Source: Paenibacillus lupini
Lineage (GTDB): Bacteria; Bacillota; Bacilli; Paenibacillales; Paenibacillaceae
Direction: 5' to 3'
NCBI RefSeq assembly: GCF_011761355.1
Contig: NZ_JAASRW010000002.1
Location: forward strand, 372,001-436,000
Length of the DNA stretch: 64,000 nt
Position 1 is the first letter of the stretch; the number at the start of each line of letters is the position of its first letter. Of the stretch, positions 17,414-24,858 are shown piece by piece. The translations under genes were made by a program, and so were the position numbers. A model generated the notes under the pieces. That model made no database searches and had not been told where the DNA came from. It saw nothing but the letters and a program-made list of their open reading frames with translations.

Positions 17414-18534
17414 GAGAAGAGCAGCAAAGTCAGTCGCATGCATGCGCAGGCTGCGGAGTGCAGCTCCAAACGGAGCGCCCGGAAGAATCGGGTTATTTGC
17501 CTGAATCGGCGATGGACCGGGAACCGGTCATCTGCCAAAGATGTTTCCGGATTCGTAATTATAATGAAGCTTCATCGATAACGGTCGATCAGGATGATTT
17601 CTTACGCCTGCTTGGCAGCATTGGGTCGACGGACAGTCTGGTTGTCCATATCGTCGACTTATTTGATTTTGAGGGCAGTTTAATTTCCGGCCTGCAGCGC
17701 TTTGTAGGCAATAATCCGATTGTGCTTGTGGTGAATAAAGTCGATCTGCTGCCGCGGTCGATGAATTTGAACCGTCTTCGCAATTGGGTGCAGCAGCAAG
17801 CTAAAGCAGAAGGGCTGCGGACCGTGGATATCGTCCTTTGCAGCGCTAAACGTAACATTGGCTTCGAGCATGTGATTGAAGCGTTAGAGCGCCATCGTAA
17901 GGGCCGGGATGTGTATGTCGTTGGCGCAACGAATGTCGGCAAATCCACGTTGATTAACCGTCTTATTCGTGACTACAGCGATATGGAGCGCGAGCTGACA
18001 ACTTCCCGCTATCCGGGAACAACGCTTGATGCAGTCCATATTCCGCTGGATGACGGCAAAGCCATTATCGATACACCGGGAATTGTGTATTCGACACGTA
18101 TGACGGAAATTGTACCACGCGGCTTCCTGCAGTCTCTGCTGCCGGACAAACCGATTAAGCCGCTTGTCTACCAACTAAATGATCAGCAATCGTTGTTCAT
18201 CGGCAGCCTTGTGCGGTTCGACTTTGTTGAGGGCGAGCGTCAATCGTTTACCTTCTATATCTCGAATGCGCTGAATGTACATCGGACGAAGCTGGAACGG
18301 GCAGAAGAGCTGTATAAGGATCATCGCGGCGAGCTGCTTGGTGCACCATCTCGTGAAGAGCTTGATGAAATGCCGCCATGGACTCGTCATTCCATTCGTG
18401 TTCCACGCGGCGCGAAGAAGGATATTTTCTTGTCTGGTCTCGGCTGGATTCAAGTAAATGGTACTTCAGGTGCGATCGTTGACGTCTATGCGCCAAAAGG
18501 CATCAAGGTAGTGCTTCGCGATTCGCTTATATAG
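17410..18534 (+). CDS. yqeH: YqeH, circularly permuted ribosome-biogenesis GTPase
   Basis: This 374-residue protein has an N-terminal zinc finger (Cys12-x2-Cys15 and Cys42-x2-Cys45). The permuted GTPase motif order follows: NKVD (109-112), SAK, then the P-loop GATNVGKST (172-180) and DTPG. YqeH is needed for 30S ribosomal subunit assembly in Bacillus. The start codon is GTG overlapping the yqeG stop as GTGA. The gene leads into aroE with an 18-base gap. Confidence 0.94.
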   Translation: MREEQQSQSHACAGCGVQLQTERPEESGYLPESAMDREPVICQRCFRIRNYNEASSITVDQDDFLRLLGSIGSTDSLVVHIVDLFDFEGSLISGLQRFVGNNPIVLVVNKVDLLPRSMNLNRLRNWVQQQAKAEGLRTVDIVLCSAKRNIGFEHVIEALERHRKGRDVYVVGATNVGKSTLINRLIRDYSDMERELTTSRYPGTTLDAVHIPLDDGKAIIDTPGIVYSTRMTEIVPRGFLQSLLPDKPIKPLVYQLNDQQSLFIGSLVRFDFVEGERQSFTFYISNALNVHRTKLERAEELYKDHRGELLGAPSREELDEMPPWTRHSIRVPRGAKKDIFLSGLGWIQVNGTSGAIVDVYAPKGIKVVLRDSLI

Positions 18535-18552
18535 GAGAGGGGAACGGGAACA

Positions 18553-19437
18553 TTGACGGGATCCGCGCTTGACACTGGAATTCCGGGCAACCGGATTGAC
18601 AGCCATACCGTGCTGTATGGCGTTATTGGCGACCCTATTCGTCATTCGAAGTCGCCGATTATGATGAATCGCGCTTTTCGCGAGACAGGGATTAACGGAG
18701 CCTATATGGCCTTTCATATTACACCGGATAAGCTTGGGGAATTTGTAGCGGGCATTCGGGCAATGGGAATAAGAGGAGTTAATGTGACGATTCCTCATAA
18801 GCTGGATATTATGAATTATATGGACGAGATTGACGCTGGCGCCAGGACAATCGGCGCGGTCAATACGATCGTGAATGATAATGGTCGTTTAATCGGCTAT
18901 AACACAGATGGTATTGGATATGTTCGTTCCTTGAAGGAAGAAGCGGAACCAAATTTGGCAGGTAAACGGATTGTTGTTATCGGAGCTGGCGGCGCATCAC
19001 GCGGAATTGTGTATGCGCTGGCCGGTGAACAGCCTGAGAGCATCACCATTGCCAACCGTTCGGTAGAACGGGCAGAGGAGCTTTCACAATCCTTCCGAAC
19101 CCTGGCAGATATCCGCGCTACTGCGATGGATGAACTTCAGGTAGCTTGTCAGGAAGCGGATATTGTCATCAATACAACATCGGTAGGTATGCATCCTCAT
19201 ATGGATGCAAGCCCGATTGACGGATCATGGCTGAAGGCGGGCGCTGTCGCAAGCGATCTGATTTATAATCCGCTCCGTACAAAGTTTCTGCTGGATGCAG
19301 AGCAGCGTGGCTGCCGTGTACATGGCGGACTTGGCATGTTTATTTACCAAGGGGCGTATGCTTTCGAGTATTGGACAGGACAATCTGCACCAGTAGCAGC
19401 TATGCGTGAAACGGTATTACAATCCCTTGCCTTATAA
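18553..19437 (+). CDS. aroE: Shikimate dehydrogenase
   Basis: This 294-residue protein is the NADP-dependent enzyme that reduces 3-dehydroshikimate to shikimate. It shows VIGDPIRHSKSPIMMN (substrate binding), NVTIPHK with the catalytic Lys, IGAVNTIV, GYNTDGIG with the catalytic Asp, and the Rossmann motif GAGGASRG. The start is TTG at 18553 with a GGAGAGGGG ribosome site. An N-terminal extension of about 20 residues precedes the conserved core. Its place between yqeH and yhbY is the same as in Bacillus. Confidence 0.94.
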   Translation: MTGSALDTGIPGNRIDSHTVLYGVIGDPIRHSKSPIMMNRAFRETGINGAYMAFHITPDKLGEFVAGIRAMGIRGVNVTIPHKLDIMNYMDEIDAGARTIGAVNTIVNDNGRLIGYNTDGIGYVRSLKEEAEPNLAGKRIVVIGAGGASRGIVYALAGEQPESITIANRSVERAEELSQSFRTLADIRATAMDELQVACQEADIVINTTSVGMHPHMDASPIDGSWLKAGAVASDLIYNPLRTKFLLDAEQRGCRVHGGLGMFIYQGAYAFEYWTGQSAPVAAMRETVLQSLAL

Positions 19438-19489
19438 TAGGTAATAAGAATAATGACAACCCTATAGAGATGAAAGAAGGAAACAACAA

Positions 19490-19798
19490 ATGTTAACTGG
19501 CAAACAAAAACGACACCTCAGATCGCTCGCTCATCATTTAACGCCGGTCTTCCAAGTAGGTAAAGGCGGCACGAACGAACAGCTGGTTCGTCATATTGAA
19601 GAAGCGATTGAAGTTCGTGAATTAATGAAGATATCTGTTCTGAACAATTGCGTGGAAGATCCAAAAGAGATCGGAGCAGAAGTAGCGGAAGCTGCAGGAG
19701 CTGAACTGGTACAGGTTATCGGTAAAACGATTGTTCTCTACAAGCGAGCAACAGATGAGAAGAACCGTAAGATCGAGCTGCCAAAGGCTGCGAAATAA
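19490..19798 (+). CDS. yhbY: YhbY family RNA-binding protein (CRM domain)
   Basis: This 102-residue single CRM-domain protein carries LTGKQKRHLRSLAHHLTPVFQVGKGG at its start and a GxxG-like RNA-binding turn. YhbY proteins associate with pre-ribosomal large subunits. The ATG has AGAAGGAAA upstream. It follows aroE and precedes nadD in the conserved order. Confidence 0.93.
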   Translation: MLTGKQKRHLRSLAHHLTPVFQVGKGGTNEQLVRHIEEAIEVRELMKISVLNNCVEDPKEIGAEVAEAAGAELVQVIGKTIVLYKRATDEKNRKIELPKAAK

Positions 19799-19831
19799 CA
19801 GCCCCTTTATAGGAAGAGAAAGGTAGCGCGA

Positions 19832-20422
19832 ATGAGAAGAATCGGTATTATGGGTGGAACATTCGACCCTATTCATATCGGCCACCTGATTGCGGCTGAA
19901 GCTGCACGTGATAGCCTCGGGCTCGACGAAGTTTGGTTTATCCCCACCTATCATCCTCCGCTTAAAGACAATCAGCCAGGCGTAAGCAGCGAATTAAGGC
20001 TTCAGATGGTACAAGAGGCATTGGGAGGCAATCCGTGCTTCAAGGCACTTGATATTGAGCTGCAGCGCGGAGGAATGAGCTATTCGATCGAGACAGTCCT
20101 TGAGCTGAAGAAGCGGCATCCTGATGCCGCCTTTTCCTACATTATTGGTTCGGATCGGATCAATGATCTTCCGAAGTGGCATCGCATCGAAGAGCTGGCT
20201 GAGCTTATTACTTTCATTGGGCTAGAGCGGGAAGGAATACCGGTACAGCTGAATCAGCTTCCGGATAATCTCCGCCAGCGTGTAACGATGGCTGCGATGC
20301 CGGCAATCGGGATATCGTCGACCGATATCCGCAGCAGAGTACAGTCGGGACGTTCGATCGAATATTTGGTACCGGACACCGTTCATCAGTTTATAAAGAG
20401 GAGAGGGCTTTATGAATCGTGA
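19832..20422 (+). CDS. nadD: Nicotinate-nucleotide adenylyltransferase
   Basis: This 196-residue nucleotidyltransferase makes nicotinic acid adenine dinucleotide from NaMN and ATP in NAD synthesis. The motif GGTFDPIHIGHLIAAE at residues 8-23 and the ISSTDIRSR motif near the C-terminus are diagnostic. The stop overlaps the start of yqeK by 11 bases. Confidence 0.95.
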   Translation: MRRIGIMGGTFDPIHIGHLIAAEAARDSLGLDEVWFIPTYHPPLKDNQPGVSSELRLQMVQEALGGNPCFKALDIELQRGGMSYSIETVLELKKRHPDAAFSYIIGSDRINDLPKWHRIEELAELITFIGLEREGIPVQLNQLPDNLRQRVTMAAMPAIGISSTDIRSRVQSGRSIEYLVPDTVHQFIKRRGLYES

Positions 20423-20975
20423 ACAAATGATTGAGTCGGTCAGATCGCAAATGCCGGAGAAGCGCTGGAAGCACGTGGAAGGTGTTATGGCGACCTCCAT
20501 TATTCTTGCAGAGCGGTTCGGGGAAGACCCGGTTAAAGCGGAGCTTGCAGCCATTTTGCATGATGTGGCGAAATTTTGGCCAATTGCCAAGATGGAACAG
20601 ATTATACAGGAACGGCAGCTTGACCAAGGTCTGCTTACGCATGATAAAGCACTTTGGCATGCAGAAGTTGGCTATTGGGTAGCTGAGCATGAATATGGAG
20701 TCAAGGATCAGGATGTCCTTGATGCGATTCGTTATCACACGTCAGGCCGGGTCGGAATGACGAAGCTGGACAAAGTGGTATGTCTGGCGGATTATATAGA
20801 GCCTGGACGAGAATTCCCGGGTGTAGAGCGAATTCGTGAACTAAGCGAGACTAACCTCGAACAGGCGTTGATAGCAGGTTTTGATTCCACGATCTCCTTT
20901 CTTGTGGAAAAAGGGAACCGTATTTATCCACTTACTGTTGAGGCCCGTAATGATTTAATTGAAGAGAAAAACTAG
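20412..20975 (+). CDS. yqeK: YqeK, HD-domain diadenosine tetraphosphatase-like hydrolase
   Basis: This 187-residue HD-superfamily protein has the metal-binding pattern H..HD..K: EKRWKHVEGV early, then ILHDVAKFWP and LWHAEVGYWVA. YqeK proteins hydrolyse Ap4A symmetrically. The AGAGGAG ribosome site lies inside the end of nadD, and the two frames overlap. RsfS follows after 11 bases. Confidence 0.92.
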   Translation: MNREQMIESVRSQMPEKRWKHVEGVMATSIILAERFGEDPVKAELAAILHDVAKFWPIAKMEQIIQERQLDQGLLTHDKALWHAEVGYWVAEHEYGVKDQDVLDAIRYHTSGRVGMTKLDKVVCLADYIEPGREFPGVERIRELSETNLEQALIAGFDSTISFLVEKGNRIYPLTVEARNDLIEEKN

Positions 20976-20986
20976 GAGGCTGAGCT

Positions 20987-21334
20987 ATGACCGTACATTC
21001 AGATGAACTATTGCAAATAACGGTTGCAGCTGCGGATGATAAAAAAGCGCAGCGCATCGTGGCATTAAACTTGAAAGAGATTTCACTTGTGGCAGATTAT
21101 TTTGTCATCTGTCATGGTAATTCAGATACACAGGTACAAGCGATTACAACGGAGATCCGCAAACAAGCGGAGAGTCGCGGCGTACGTGTACGCGGCATTG
21201 AGGGGATGGATTCGGCGCGTTGGGTACTGATTGACCTTGGCGATGTCATCGTTCACGTCTTCCATCGTGATGAGCGTGATTATTATAATATTGAGCGTTT
21301 GTGGTCCGACGCGAAGGTAGTGGAGTTCGCATGA
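20987..21334 (+). CDS. rsfS: Ribosomal silencing factor RsfS
   Basis: This 115-residue protein of the RsfS/Iojap family binds uL14 on the 50S subunit and blocks subunit joining when nutrients are low. Family landmarks are VADYFVICHGNSDTQVQAI, GIEGMDSARWVLIDLGDVIVHVF and the end YNIERLW. AGGAGG precedes the ATG. The stop overlaps the next start as ATGA. Confidence 0.94.
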   Translation: MTVHSDELLQITVAAADDKKAQRIVALNLKEISLVADYFVICHGNSDTQVQAITTEIRKQAESRGVRVRGIEGMDSARWVLIDLGDVIVHVFHRDERDYYNIERLWSDAKVVEFA

Positions 21335-22269
21335 GTTTGGTAGCCGGTACAATTCTAACATTAAGGGTGGCACGTGAAGTGTCGCCCTACGGTTATTTTT
21401 TGACCGATGAAGAGTCGGAGGTACTGCTGCACTACACCGAGCTTGTCGGCAAAAAACCAAAAATCAATGATCCCGTTGAAGTATTTATCTTCTTTGATTC
21501 CGAGGACCGGATTGCCGCAACGATGAAACGTCCTGCGCTTCTCCTTGGTGAGATGGCACGACTTAAAGTTGCAGATGTTCATCCGCGCCTCGGCTGCTTC
21601 TTGGAGTTTGGTCTGGGACGCCAGCTGCTATTGCCAATCTCTGAGCTGCCTGAAAAGTTTGAATTCCGTCCGCTGCCCGGCGATGAAGTTCATGTTGTAC
21701 TTGGCCATGATAAAGCCGGAAGATTGCTTGCAAGAACAGCCGGCGAGGATGAGCTGGGACCATTAGTATTCGAAGCTCCACAAGCATGGCGTAACCAATG
21801 GGTAGAAGGCTGGGTAACCAAGTCACTCCAGATGGGCTCATTCGTGCTAGTTGATGGAGGGGTTGTAGGATTTGGTGTATATGGTCTTATTCCAGCACCA
21901 GAACGTGTACGTCCGCTTCGCTTAGGTGAGCGTGTATCTGCACGTGTTACATTCATTCGAGAGGATGGCCGTGTCAATCTGTCGATGGCTAAGCTGAAGC
22001 AGGAAGGACGGCTTGAGGATGCTGACCGCATTCTCGCATTCTTGAAGGAGCGTCCAGGCGGCGGTATGCCTTATTCCGATGAATCGCCGGCAGATACAGT
22101 TAAGCAGCGGTTTGGAATCAGTAAATCAGCCTTTAAACGCGCGCTAGGCAAGCTGATGCGTGAAGGCTTGATTACGCAAAAGGGAAGCTGGACCTATCTG
22201 GCGGACTCGGCCGAAGCGGATTCTGCAGATTCCGAGGCAGGCACTCCGGCGCATCGTACGGAGGAATAG
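21331..22269 (+). CDS. CvfB/YitL-like S1-domain RNA-binding protein
   Basis: This 312-residue protein has successive S1-like OB-fold domains and a C-terminal winged-helix part (about residues 245-295, SPADTVKQRFGISKSAFKRALG). This is the layout of CvfB, an RNA-binding regulator of virulence genes in Staphylococcus, called YitL in Bacillus. The ATG lies in the ATGA overlap with rsfS; a frame from 21301 would start inside rsfS. In Bacillus subtilis yitL is elsewhere, so its position between rsfS and yqeM is a difference of this lineage. Confidence 0.87.
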   Translation: MSLVAGTILTLRVAREVSPYGYFLTDEESEVLLHYTELVGKKPKINDPVEVFIFFDSEDRIAATMKRPALLLGEMARLKVADVHPRLGCFLEFGLGRQLLLPISELPEKFEFRPLPGDEVHVVLGHDKAGRLLARTAGEDELGPLVFEAPQAWRNQWVEGWVTKSLQMGSFVLVDGGVVGFGVYGLIPAPERVRPLRLGERVSARVTFIREDGRVNLSMAKLKQEGRLEDADRILAFLKERPGGGMPYSDESPADTVKQRFGISKSAFKRALGKLMREGLITQKGSWTYLADSAEADSADSEAGTPAHRTEE

Positions 22270-22272
22270 CAA

Positions 22273-23034
22273 ATGGATGCATACGGTCAATTCGCATCAG
22301 TCTATGACAAGCTGATGCAGGACATGCCTTATGAAGAGTGGCTGCAGTTTGCCCATGACAGCTGGGAGCGCTATGGTATGCCAAAGACCGTGGCGGATCT
22401 TGGCTGTGGAACAGGCAGTATAGCCATTCCACTCGCTCTATCCGGACTAGAAGTTTATGGTATCGATCTGTCGGCAGATATGCTGACTGTTGCCCGCAGC
22501 AAATGGGACGAGTCTTCTTCCCAGGTAGGACGTGCGCGTGGCACGGCGACGTGGCTGGAGCAGGATATGAGAGACTGGACGCTGGCGGAGCCCGTGGATA
22601 CTGTCATCTCCTTCTGTGACTGCGTCAATTACCTGACCGAGGAAGAGGATGTTGAAGCTGCTTTTCAGGCGGCATACGACAATTTACGTGAGGGTGGACT
22701 TTTTTTATTTGATGTTCATGCTCCTAAAGTGTTCCTTCGTTATTCGGAGGAGCAGCCTTTTGTGCTTGACGAAGATGAGGTCGCCTATATATGGACCTGC
22801 GAGCTGGACGAGTCCCGCACTCAGATCGAGCATCATTTGACGATCTTTGCGGAGGAAAGAAGCGGCAGGTTCGAGCGTTTTGAGGAAATGCACGCGCAGC
22901 GTGCGTACGACCGAAGCTGGATGGAAGCTGCTTTGAAGAAAGCAGGTTTCCGCACGGTGGATTGTTACGCGGACTTCGAGCTTGAGCCAGCGGGCAATGA
23001 TTCAGAACGTTTATTCTTTGCAGCGGTGAAATGA
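22273..23034 (+). CDS. yqeM: YqeM-like class I SAM-dependent methyltransferase
   Basis: This 253-residue methyltransferase has motif I VADLGCGTGSIAIPLA near residues 39-54, a GIDLSADML acidic loop and the catalytic-region stretch VISFCDCVNYL. It ends the conserved yqeG-to-yqeM operon, as in Bacillus. The substrate is not known. It starts three bases after the CvfB-like stop and is followed by a strong terminator. Confidence 0.9.
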   Translation: MDAYGQFASVYDKLMQDMPYEEWLQFAHDSWERYGMPKTVADLGCGTGSIAIPLALSGLEVYGIDLSADMLTVARSKWDESSSQVGRARGTATWLEQDMRDWTLAEPVDTVISFCDCVNYLTEEEDVEAAFQAAYDNLREGGLFLFDVHAPKVFLRYSEEQPFVLDEDEVAYIWTCELDESRTQIEHHLTIFAEERSGRFERFEEMHAQRAYDRSWMEAALKKAGFRTVDCYADFELEPAGNDSERLFFAAVK

Positions 23035-23044
23035 TATTAAAGTA

Positions 23045-23097
23045 AACAGGGTTGTCTTCCTTCACATCAAGTGAGGGAGACAACCCTGTTGTTGTTT
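23045..23097. terminator. Terminator between yqeM and thymidine kinase
   Basis: A long stem (AACAGGGTTGTCT / AGACAACCCTGTT) is followed by TGTTGTTTT. It lies between converging genes and may act on both strands. Confidence 0.85.
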
Positions 23098-23103
23098 TCG
23101 AAT

Positions 23104-23724
23104 TTAAGGCGCCGTAATCGTATCTGTACGCTCGTCAGATTCCTTGTGGGGAGGAACGAAGCAACGACGGCAGCGAGGCTCGTAGCTCTCCGTATCGCCG
23201 ACCAAAAACACGGGCCCAAGTTTTGCCGGCTGTCCATTCACAATTCGCTGTGTGAAAGTGGCTTCGGCATCACCACATACCGCGCAGAAGGACGTTAATT
23301 TGACAATTTCGTCGGCAATGGCGAGCAAACCGCCGATATATCCGAACTCTTTGCCTCTGTAATCCATATTCAGGCCATCCACAATAATGTGTTTGCCTTG
23401 ATAGGCTAGTTCTTCTACTAGAGCGATAATAGGTTTGCCGAAAAAGGATGCTTCATCAAACGCGACGACATCGGCGTCCTTGGTCTCACGCAGAATCTGT
23501 TCGATGGAAGCAGGGGGAAGTTCCCTTGGCACGTTGGTTGCCGGGAGGCGGTATCCGATCCGGCTGACGATCTCCTCCGTGCTGAAGCGATTATCTTCAG
23601 CCGGCTTATAGGCCTGAACCTGCTTACGTCCGTACTTCATTAGCTTCTGACAGCGTCTAATGAGCTCCCCTGATTTCTCCGAAAACATGGGCCCGATAAT
23701 GACCGTAATGAAACCTCTATCCAT
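23104..23724 (-). CDS. tdk: Thymidine kinase, type II, with atypical P-loop
   Basis: This 206-residue protein has the type II thymidine kinase layout. It has a P-loop region at 11-18, DNRF, an acidic motif FDEASFF (catalytic Glu91), a lasso-like loop GLNMDYRGKEFG and two zinc Cys pairs (CAVC and CRRC). The family phosphorylates thymidine with ATP. The P-loop reads GPMFSEKSGELIRR where the usual form is GSMFSGKSEELIRR. So Glu16 replaces the conserved glycine and Gly19 stands where Glu is usual. Other positions also differ from standard enzymes, so this may be a divergent subfamily with changed activity. It is transcribed alone. Confidence 0.78.
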   Translation of the reverse strand: MDRGFITVIIGPMFSEKSGELIRRCQKLMKYGRKQVQAYKPAEDNRFSTEEIVSRIGYRLPATNVPRELPPASIEQILRETKDADVVAFDEASFFGKPIIALVEELAYQGKHIIVDGLNMDYRGKEFGYIGGLLAIADEIVKLTSFCAVCGDAEATFTQRIVNGQPAKLGPVFLVGDTESYEPRCRRCFVPPHKESDERTDTITAP

Positions 23725-23873
23725 GACTTATCCCTTACCTTTACTGATTGGTTGTATCATTTTAGCAGAATAAGTCGTAAAAGCAATAGGGGTATTCGAC
23801 ATGTTTTTTCGGAAATCGACACTAGATATAGAATTTGCTATTCATCTTTTCAGTCCAAATTCCGATCTAAATA

Positions 23874-24095
23874 TTATTCTCTTAATGCGTCCTTTAATCT
23901 GCTGTTCATGCTGTCTGACGAAGAGGTTCCACGAGCGGCAGCTAGTCTCAAACGTTTCAACTCCTGCTTTAACCGGTCATTCTCCTGCGTTAAACTATCT
24001 ATGTAAGGCAGCAGAGCGGGTACCTGGTAGCCCGCATCCTGGAACAGTTGAAGCACGGCTTCACGCATCTGTTCCGGCGTTAATTGCTTGTCCAT
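23874..24095 (-). CDS. Small coiled-coil protein, 73 aa, unknown function
   Basis: GGAGG seven bases before the ATG marks this as a real gene. The protein is soluble and helical, with a heptad-like stretch around residues 30-50 (SLTQENDRLKQELKRLRL) that should form a coiled coil. An N-terminal part resembles short helix-turn-helix-like segments (TPEQMREAVLQLFQDAGY). No family is recognised. The 149-base gap to the thymidine kinase start holds no gene. Confidence 0.65.
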   Translation of the reverse strand: MDKQLTPEQMREAVLQLFQDAGYQVPALLPYIDSLTQENDRLKQELKRLRLAAARGTSSSDSMNSRLKDALRE

Positions 24096-24203
24096 TTAAA
24101 CCTCCATATTAGCAATAAAATGTCACTATCCCATCATATCCGCATCTGTTAAAATAGTCGAGTGCCGAAAAAGGGCGAATAAATAATTTCTCCATATTTT
24201 TCA

Positions 24204-24232
24204 TTGACGAGGCCTATATCTTGATGTAGAAT
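24204..24232 (+). promoter_or_regulatory. Putative sigma-A promoter of nrdIEF
   Basis: TTGACG (24204-24209) and TAGAAT (24227-24232) are separated by 17 bases, a near-consensus vegetative promoter. Transcription from about 24239 would give a leader of about 205 bases before nrdI. A candidate NrdR box covers its spacer and a second lies just downstream. Confidence 0.65.
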
Positions 24233-24257
24233 CAAATTTACCAACTACATATTGAGT
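24211..24257 (+). promoter_or_regulatory. Candidate tandem NrdR boxes upstream of nrdI
   Basis: Compared with the published NrdR box ACACWATATMTWGTGT, the 16-mer at 24211 matches about 10 positions (core CTATATCTTG) and the one at 24242 about 12 (core CTACATATTG). They are exactly 31 bases apart, three helical turns, as is usual for NrdR pairs. They overlap the promoter, as expected for repression. The second box also lies in a perfect dyad ACTACATA-N6-TATGTAGT (24244-24265). Confidence 0.5.
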
Positions 24258-24360
24258 TATGTAGTCAGATTTCAACGAAATTGTCAACTAGCGCATTTGA
24301 CATCTTTGCTGTCAGAAGCGCTTTTATATTGCTGAATTTCGGCAAAAATGCTGAAATTTA

Positions 24361-24431
24361 CAAAGTAAGAATTGCTTCGCAATTCTTTAAGTTTATGCTT
24401 ACGAAGTAAGAATTGCTTCGCAATTCTTTGA
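24361..24431 (+). repeat. Hairpin leader repeat, locus 1 (before nrdI)
   Basis: Two copies, 41 bases apart, of a perfect hairpin with stem AAGAATTGC / GCAATTCTT and loop TTC lie at 24367-24387 and 24408-24428. The second follows the core GCTTACGAAGTAAG (24397-24410), itself able to fold as CTTAC-GAA-GTAAG. The last hairpin ends two bases before the GAAGGAG ribosome site of nrdI. Related elements occur at 28051-28253 and 36271-36353. Confidence 0.75.
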
Positions 24432-24444
24432 AGGAGAGAGAGAC

Positions 24445-24858
24445 ATGCTGGTAGTCTATGAATCAAGAACAGGCAATGTGAAACGCTTTATTAATAAATT
24501 GAATATGAGAGCGGTGCCCATTGGTGAGCTTGATTTGGTGGACGAGCCTTACGTTCTGGTCACGTATACGACTGGATTTGGTCAAGTACCGGAACGTGTC
24601 ATGTCCTTCTTAAACCGGAATGGTGAGAACCTTCGCGGGGTATCCGCAAGTGGGAATCGTAACTGGGGAGACGGGTTTGCGAAGAGTGCGGATACGATCT
24701 CGAGCCTGTTCGACGTGCCTGTAATATCGAAGTTTGAATTATCCGGTACCAATCAAGATATGGAATACTTTGTCGAAAGGGTGCGAAATATTGAAACATA
24801 TCGAACTGAACAACGAATTGATGCAACGCGGAGCGGACGGCTTCTATCAATTGGATAA
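24445..24858 (+). CDS. nrdI: NrdI, flavodoxin-like ribonucleotide reductase activator
   Basis: This 137-residue flavodoxin-fold protein has VVYESRTGNVKRF (FMN phosphate loop), TYTTGFGQVPERV and SGNRNWGDGFAKSAD. NrdI supplies the oxidant that forms the dimanganese-tyrosyl cofactor of NrdF in class Ib ribonucleotide reductase. AAGGAG precedes the ATG, directly after the hairpin repeat. The 3' end overlaps nrdE by 68 bases in another frame. Confidence 0.93.
   Translation: MLVVYESRTGNVKRFINKLNMRAVPIGELDLVDEPYVLVTYTTGFGQVPERVMSFLNRNGENLRGVSASGNRNWGDGFAKSADTISSLFDVPVISKFELSGTNQDMEYFVERVRNIETYRTEQRIDATRSGRLLSIG

Noticed and set aside
24361..24431. Direct repeats that could suggest a CRISPR array
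   Set aside because: Only two full copies, a short unique stretch between them and no cas genes; the repeats are hairpins next to a ribosome site.
24096..24444. Possible cobalamin riboswitch before nrdIEF, as seen in some organisms that also have class II reductase
   Set aside because: No B12-box-like sequence was found; the leader contains the hairpin repeats instead.
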